From assembly GCA_036939355.1 (NCBI GenBank), contig JALLAP010000504.1, forward strand, positions 1 through 12,351: a stretch of 12,351 bases of DNA. The letters run 5' to 3'. Both the position numbers and the translations under genes were made by a program. This document shows, in pieces, positions 7,912 to 12,351 of this stretch. The DNA is from Thalassiosira profunda (taxonomy: Eukaryota > Bacillariophyta > Thalassiosirophyceae > Thalassiosirales > Thalassiosiraceae). The notes beneath the pieces are model-generated. The model was not told where the DNA came from and did no database searches. It saw nothing but the letters and a program-made list of their open reading frames with translations. Position 1 is the stretch's first letter. Every line of letters starts with the position of its first letter.

Positions 7912-8518
7912 ATGAAGCTGCTCGCCGCCATCACTCTCGCAACGGCGGGGACGTCTCAGGCGTTTGCGCCGACCGCTCACACCGCTCGGGGCTCAACGGA
8001 GCTGGCTGCGCTCTCGCGCCGATCGGTGATTTCAGGGTTCCTCCTCGGGACGCTCGCGGCCCCCAACCCCAGCCACGCCGGCACGGGCAATCCGTTCTTC
8101 GAGGAGGAGGTCAATTACGAGCCGAGCCAGCAGGCCCGGGGCAACAAGATCGACATCAACGGCGCCTTCGTCGTCGATTACAAGCAGCTGCCCGGGATGT
8201 GTACGTCTGTTGATGGATTGCAAGCAAACGCCCACATCACGTGCTGCTTTATTTCGCTTTGAGCCTGGAGTTGAATAGCAATTCGATTGCACCGGATCCT
8301 TGCTTATGCTCATATCACGTGCTTTCACTTTTGCAGATCCCTCTGCGGCTGGGAAGATCGCCAGCCACGGTCCCTACGCCAACGTGAAGGACATCTACTC
8401 CATTCCTGGCGCCACGGATCATGACAAGTTGATGTTCAAGCGGTACCAGGCCGAGCTGACCGCCCTTCCACCGGGGCGTATGTTCAAGGAGCGCATCAAC
8501 CAGCGCCAATCGACCTGA
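7912..8518 (+). CDS. psbU: Photosystem II extrinsic 12 kDa protein PsbU, nucleus-encoded and plastid-lumen targeted
   Basis: PsbU binds the lumenal face of photosystem II and stabilises the oxygen-evolving manganese cluster. Joining 7912-8200 to 8337-8518 gives 156 residues. Residues 1-17 are an ER signal peptide ending TSQA|FAP, with the Phe that directs entry into red-lineage complex plastids. Residues 19-35 are a short transit peptide. Residues 35-56 (SRRSVISGFLLGTLAA...SHA) are a thylakoid signal with a twin arginine at 36-37 and a likely cut after SHA. The mature part is about 100 residues: GNKIDINGAFVVDYKQLPGMYPSAAGKIASHGPY then IYSIPGATD. This is the PsbU helix-hairpin-helix core, and it ends LPPGRMFKERINQRQST as in algal PsbU. 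The first ATG, in good context, is used. Recognition is by family motif; the twin-arginine route is inferred. Confidence 0.95.
8201..8336 (+). other. psbU spliceosomal intron
   Basis: A 136-base GT-AG intron with donor GTACGT and a pyrimidine-rich acceptor ending TTTTGCAG. Removing it splices ATG-T to AT-CCC, giving Met-Tyr-Pro in the conserved LPGMYP motif of PsbU. Unspliced, the frame stops at 8260-8262. The intron holds two identical ATCACGTGCT elements. Confidence 0.93.
8236..8323. repeat. Two identical 10-base elements with CACGTG cores inside the psbU intron
   Basis: ATCACGTGCT occurs at 8236-8245 and again at 8314-8323, 78 bases apart, both within the 136-base intron. The core CACGTG is the G-box/E-box recognised by plant and algal bZIP and bHLH factors. 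Whether it acts here is unknown. Confidence 0.75.
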
Positions 8519-8665
8519 GCATGTGGTTCTACTGGAAAGAGCAAGGCTGTATCATTGGGCTTTCTGTTGTAAAGTAAAGAACATTTCACTATCTAGATGC
8601 ATCTTTCATTGTGTACAAGCAAAACACAAAACACATTCTTGCCATGATCAAGAACAGTGTCACAA
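8519..8665. other. Convergent 3' intergenic spacer after psbU
   Basis: 147 bases between the psbU stop and the stop of the membrane-protein gene on the other strand. It is AT-richer than its surroundings and carries short A-rich stretches (for example GTAAAGTAAAGAAC near 8571-8584). It presumably holds both 3' UTRs. No AATAAA signal is seen. Confidence 0.5.
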
Positions 8666-10082
8666 TCACATTGGCGAATCGGGACAACCGCCCAGCCCCA
8701 CCGAGCACCGAAGACCCTTGAGGCTCTCCCGCACCGACGGCGCGATCGACATGAGGCTCGGTCGCCGTTCCCGTTGGGCCACGTACTCCTTGCAGAGCCG
8801 TATCGAGTCGGCGCACCCTTTGTTGATCTGCTGCTCCACCGGTATGTAAAACATGTCGTACACGTCGTCCTCCATGCTCTCCTCGTCGTCGCTGTCGCTG
8901 CCCGAGCTGTAAAATGACGAGGTCCGGCCGTCCTCGTCAGGCAACAATCGCTTTACGATGGTCAAGGCCCCTCCCAACGACGGACTCAAACCGACCGCGC
9001 GGTGGAACTTGTCCGCGTCGAAGACGATGCCGTAGACCTCGAGCTGGAGCGCCAGCCGCGTCGCCAGGATGCTGGCCTCCTTTCGGCTCAATTGGTTGTC
9101 GCGGTCGAGATCCGCTCGGACGACCATTTTGACTACGTCCTGCAGCACCGCCTGCCTTAAGTTCTCCCGCATTTCATCTAATATTCGCTGGTTTTCGCGC
9201 ACCAGCGATACAAAGTCCTCGACGTTCCCGGCATTCTTCTCGTTCACCAGATGCGCGAGGCGTTCCTGGTCCTGCTGGAGGCTGCAATTGCAATCCGTGC
9301 ACAAGATGATATTAGCCAACACGGATCGGAAGAGAATTTCGGGATTCTTCGACAACCAAAATGACTCACTCTTCCACTTCCGCCCGCAGATCCAACTCCT
9401 CCGCGATCAAAATGTCGATTTACCGTTGGAACCGCACCGCCTCGCTGCGCAATTCGTTCACCCTGGCTCGCAGCGTCGGCAGGTGGACCAAGCGGTACTC
9501 GCTCACCCACACCCACGGCACGGTCAGGATGCACACCGCCCCGGCCACCCCCACCGCCGCCGTCGCCGCACTCGTCGCCGATACGGTCGCCGCGGCCACG
9601 AACGCGCCCAAATACGACGCGATGCCGGCGATCGTCACGGCCATTACCAAGGCGCTCTTGGCCATCTGACCCGCTGTCATTCGCTGTCGGGGTACCTCCT
9701 TCTCGAACTCTCGCACGGTTTGGGGTTCGTACTCGCTCCTTTCGCTGGCATCGGTATCGCTCCTTGCAAAGGAGCCTAGATTGTCCGTCGGGTGGGTGGC
9801 CTCGCTCGCCACGGAAGTATCACTGAACATTCGGGCGAGGGACCGGCTGCTCTGCGCCGCCCGGCTCAGGCGGCGGTTGATCCTTCTCTTTCGTCGTTTC
9901 GCATCCTCGTACGAGGAGCCCGTGCGCTGGCGCGGCGGAGCGCTGAACTCCGAGTAGTGCGCGGCATCGGCGGGCAGGGCATCAGTGGTATCTCGGTCGC
10001 CAATGTCGTCGTCGCTCCCGTGCGGGATGAGGGGCGCGAACAGTCCGGCGGTCTCCTTCGGCTGGCCGAACCATTTCACCAT
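8666..10082 (-). CDS. Ochrophyte/diatom membrane protein with two TM helices, coiled coil and one EF-hand; intron-containing
   Basis: Function unknown. I recognise the overall type from diatom genomes (MVKWFGxxxxGLFAPLI start, central membrane hairpin, coiled coil, KENQ/NLRQ motif), but without a named role. The start at 10082 has context AACGATGG and gives that conserved beginning; the open frame reaching 10262 is probably 5' UTR. In the 424-residue model, residues 62-71 are very basic (KRRKRRINRR). Two hydrophobic helices lie at about 144-166 and 170-190, followed by coiled coil at about 203-265. Residues 277-288 (DLDRDNQLSRKE) are a 12-position EF-hand loop with acidic residues at 1, 3, 5 and 12. 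The tail is acidic/Ser-rich (SSGSDSDDEESMEDD) then DVYDMFYIP. Exons 10082-9424 and 9281-8666 join in phase. An in-frame TAA at 9422-9420 makes the donor choice critical. A calcium-responsive membrane role is inference. Confidence 0.78.
9282..9423 (-). other. Intron of the EF-hand membrane protein gene, with two in-phase donor candidates
   Basis: The acceptor is TTGCAATTGCAG, ending at 9282. Donor A is GTAAAT starting at 9423, giving a 142-base intron. Donor B is GTGAGT starting at 9369, giving an 88-base intron. Both leave the same phase, and both create a continuous frame into LQQDQERLAHLVNE. Donor B has the better consensus, and the extra 54 bases it keeps encode a coiled-coil-like segment (ILIAEELDLRAEVE). 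That segment is preceded by the in-frame TAA at 9422-9420. Donor A removes the stop. Which is used cannot be told from sequence alone. Confidence 0.75.
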
Positions 10083-10361
10083 CGTTGCGTGTTGTGTTGA
10101 TGTTTTATGCTGCCAGCCGGTGCCCGTCGTCAAGACCTGGCCGGGCGGTCGCTCATGGGGCTCATGCACCTTCTTGGATGGATGGGCGAGTAGCAGAGCG
10201 GCCGTCAATGTTTCATCTTGGTGCTCTTGGCTTGCTCTGTCCGCGTACCTTCTTTGTGTCACTGAGCATCTGTCCGTGCGGCCGTCACTCCTTCCTCTCT
10301 TTCACTTCACCTTCATTCACCTCTCAACTCACTTCTCACTGCTTCACTTCCCCCCACGACC
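10083..10361. promoter_or_regulatory. Divergent intergenic region with a pyrimidine-rich leader before the zinc-ribbon gene
   Basis: A 279-base gap between two divergent starts. From about 10285 to 10360 the + strand is almost free of G (one at 10341, one at 10358). It is built of TTCACTTC/TCAACTCAC-like units ending CCCCCCACGACC before the ATG. This looks like a pyrimidine-rich transcription-start region or leader. No TATA box is evident. Confidence 0.4.
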
Positions 10362-12351
10362 ATGCCGCTCGGACGCCGCAAAGCGCGCTCCAGCCAGCGG
10401 GGCACCACGTCCGGGCATCCGGGCATGGCGCCCTCCCGCCTCGACAGCCAGGCGCACGTGATGGAGCACGCCGAGCAGCAGGAAAAGTGGCGGAAGGCGG
10501 GGAAGTGCGAGACGTGCGGGCGGGTGCAGACGCACAAGATCTTTCTGCGGGGGCTGCAGAGGAAGCCGCAGGTGAGGGATGCGGTTTGGGTTTGTTGGGG
10601 CGATGGCGTCGACGCGTCGTTGGGTGGGCGATGGGTTGCAATTGTTGCAATTTTATGGGTGCTGCGTCTATGGTGCACTATCAACAGGATGCATGCGTTT
10701 GTGAGAACCCTTTTCTTCAATTCAGCTCCGTCTGCGCAGTGTATGGGCACACATCGTGTGCCTCCGCAGAGAGAGAGGAGGAAGACGGTTGAATCTCCAC
10801 CGTACACCTCTGCTCCTTATTTGCCATTCCTCACATGTATCTATATTGTTCACTCACAACTCCGCTGAAAACAGACCATCCCCAACCAAGTGTACAAGGG
10901 CAAATGCCTCAAGTGCCACACCATCACGCAGGCCCAGCTGGCATTGAACGAGCAGTGCGACGGGGGCATCAACATGGACAATCGGGCGTCGGTGGATCTG
11001 GCGGGGCAGGCGGCGGGGAGGCAGGGATCGAACAATCACGCTCGACAGCCGAGCAGTGGGAGCGGGATTCGGAACGAGGGTGATCTCCGTCGCAGCGGCG
11101 GCAGGTCACCGAACGCGGAGGACATGGCCTATGCATACGAAGGGGCTGAAGAGGAGGATGGGAGGATGGGGAGCGCGGGGAGGCAGCTCGGCAGGAACAT
11201 GGTTGACGAGGGAGCAGCCGGGGGAGAACACGTGCACACTGCGCAGGAACAATCGGACGCACAGTACGCAGTGCCCCACACCGTGGGCCCACGGATGGGC
11301 GGCCTTGCGGACGACATGTCGGTCGTCTCCGAGATTAGTCTGGATCCCAGCATCATGACGAGCGCGAGGGGCTACGAGCGGGAGGAGAGTATGGGGATGA
11401 TCGCGGAAGAGCAGGTCGATGGCGACGGAGCAATCCCTCCACCCCCGCCCGCCCAAGAGCAAGTGCACCATCCCTCGTTCAGCAACATGGGTCGTGCCCC
11501 GACGCATACCCGAGCAATCAGCAACGAGAGCGAAGGCTCGCCATATTTTGGCACCATGGGACGTGCCCCAACCCACACAAGAGCAATCAGCGATGCGAGC
11601 GAGAACCAACCAAGTCGGGTGGGATCCGTCGCCGTGGAAGCCGGGGGCAGATACGACCGGCTTTTGACAAGGAAGATGACGGGCAACGCCACGGCCTCGG
11701 CGTCGCCCCACAGCAGTGCCACCAACAGTCGCCCTTCTCCGCACAGCAGCGGCACCAACAGTGGCCCGGCGCCGCAGGCGATGCCCCCTGCTGAGGCGGG
11801 CCACGTCCATTTCACTGAGGCCACCGTCGCGCCCATGAGAGGAGCCCAGCTGATGCGCCCGGGGGATCGCCTGGAGAACATCATCAAAACAAAGCAGAGG
11901 GCCGCTGCGACGCACCGGTCCAACAGCGGCGAACTAGAAGTTAGCGACAGATCCGGGGCCAATCAGCCTCTAAACGTGAGCGACAGAACCGGGGAAACGG
12001 GCGGCACCTCCCTCAAAAGCAGTGCCACCCCCGGGGCGCAGCGTGTGAATGAAGGGGATGCGTATGTCACACTGTTCGACCGAAAGGTCGCAAAGGAGGG
12101 AAAGTTGAAGGGAAAACAACTAGCTGATAGCCAGGGATCGAATCAATTGGCAGACAGTGCTCAAGTGGTCGCAGACGATTCCATGTCAGAGTCTGAAGCA
12201 CGGTCGTTGATATCGGACTGCTCCTGCTGCGGCGAATTGATGGATGTTTTGCGGCGCAAGTCGTCCTCGAATGAGGCAGTCACATCGATGGCTCTCGGGA
12301 AACTGCGAAGTTGCTTGCTCGTTGCACACCAGACGGACGCTACCGGCAACC
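10362..12351 (+). CDS. Zinc-ribbon protein with long Ser/Gly-rich disordered tail, partial (runs off the window)
   Basis: Function unknown. Exon 1 (10362-10571, 70 codons) joins in phase 0 to exon 2 (from 10875), which stays open for 492 codons to the window edge. At least 562 residues are present; the 3' end is missing. Residues 49-84 form a CX2C-X28-CX2C zinc ribbon: KCETCGRVQTH (C49, C52), then VYKGKCLKCHT (C81, C84). The pattern CxxCGxxQTH...VYKGxCLxC is one I know from diatom proteins. The rest is low-complexity and probably disordered, with two internal tandem repeats: MGRAPTHTRAIS at residues 275 and 298, and SPHSS[AG]TNS from about 347. A short Cys cluster (CSCC, 519-522) occurs near the visible end. 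Many Ser sites lie beside acidic or basic residues (SVVSEIS, THTRAIS), suggesting phosphorylation. ATG 10362 follows CACGACC, and no better upstream ATG exists in frame. Confidence 0.75.
10572..10874 (+). other. Intron splitting the zinc-ribbon codons
   Basis: A 303-base GT-AG intron: CAG|GTGAGG at 10571/10572 and GAAAACAG|ACC at 10874/10875. It separates the two CxxC knuckles of the zinc ribbon. The frame of exon 1 stays open almost to the intron end (stop at 10866-10868), so a retained intron would encode a 168-residue product carrying only the first knuckle. No gene is seen inside it. Confidence 0.85.
11487..11603 (+). repeat. Two-copy direct repeat coding for MGRAPTHTRAIS[ND]
   Basis: Copies start at 11487 and 11556, 69 bases (23 codons) apart. 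They encode MGRAPTHTRAISNESE and MGRAPTHTRAISDASE. Many third positions differ between copies (for example GGTCGT against GGACGT), so the peptide is better conserved than the DNA. This suggests an old duplication held by selection on the protein. Confidence 0.85.
11703..11768 (+). repeat. 33-base tandem repeat coding for SPHSS[AG]TNS[RG]P
   Basis: Two adjacent 11-codon units (11703-11735 and 11736-11768) in the disordered tail of the zinc-ribbon protein. They encode SPHSSATNSRP and SPHSSGTNSGP. Confidence 0.88.

Noticed and set aside
10083..10262. 60-codon N-terminal extension of the EF-hand membrane protein from ATG 10262
   Set aside because: No similarity to the family start. MVKWFGQ at 10082 matches the expected N-terminus and has a good context.
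11106..11962. Minus-strand open frames (269 and 196 codons) opposite the zinc-ribbon gene tail
   Set aside because: The opposite strand has a single 492-codon frame with coherent peptide repeats and spliced continuity with a zinc ribbon. The antisense translations show no recognisable domain.
1..12351. tRNA, rRNA, transposon, CRISPR or viral features
   Set aside because: Scanned by eye on both strands. No cloverleaf-like element, transposase or reverse-transcriptase motif, terminal repeat, spacer array or virus-like gene was recognised.

Overview
This is a nuclear window from a eukaryotic alga with a red-lineage complex plastid, most likely a diatom (possibly a centric, Thalassiosirales-like species). 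The call rests on four things. The psbU gene encodes a layered presequence with a phenylalanine at the signal-peptide cleavage site (QA|FAP). There are short GT-AG introns. There are two leucine-rich-repeat proteins of the type expanded in diatoms. Two further genes match, from memory, proteins I associate only with diatoms. I see no transposon, CRISPR array, rRNA or tRNA. GC content looks to be above 50%.

Layout: seven genes alternate strictly in strand (+ - + - + - +). (1) 28-2664 +, an F-box-like LRR protein with a very cysteine-rich insert. (2) 2774-4294 -, a POLD3/Cdc27-like DNA polymerase delta subunit ending in a PCNA-binding box. (3) 4675-6129 +, a smaller LRR protein sharing its C-terminal module with gene 1. 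(4) 6197-7667 -, a secreted serpin with an unusual hydrophobic C-terminal tail, broken in this sequence by a one-base frameshift. (5) 7912-8518 +, psbU with one intron. (6) 8666-10082 -, an ochrophyte membrane protein with coiled coil and EF-hand, having one intron with two competing donors and an in-frame TAA between them. (7) 10362 to the window end +, a zinc-ribbon protein with a long disordered tail, with one intron and cut off by the window.

Convergent pairs (1/2, 3/4, 5/6) are separated by 109, 67 and 147 bases. Divergent pairs (2/3, 4/5, 6/7) are separated by 380, 244 and 279 bases, so each divergent gap probably carries two promoters. The genes do not form an obvious pathway: replication (POLD3), photosystem II (PsbU), a protease inhibitor, and four lineage-restricted proteins of unknown function.

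The points most worth checking are the frameshifted and probably membrane-anchored serpin, the alternative-donor/in-frame-stop arrangement in gene 6, the 46-cysteine insert in gene 1, and a duplicated CACGTG element inside the psbU intron. The serpin frameshift and the gene 6 stop are both single-base lesions, so sequencing or assembly error has to be excluded first.
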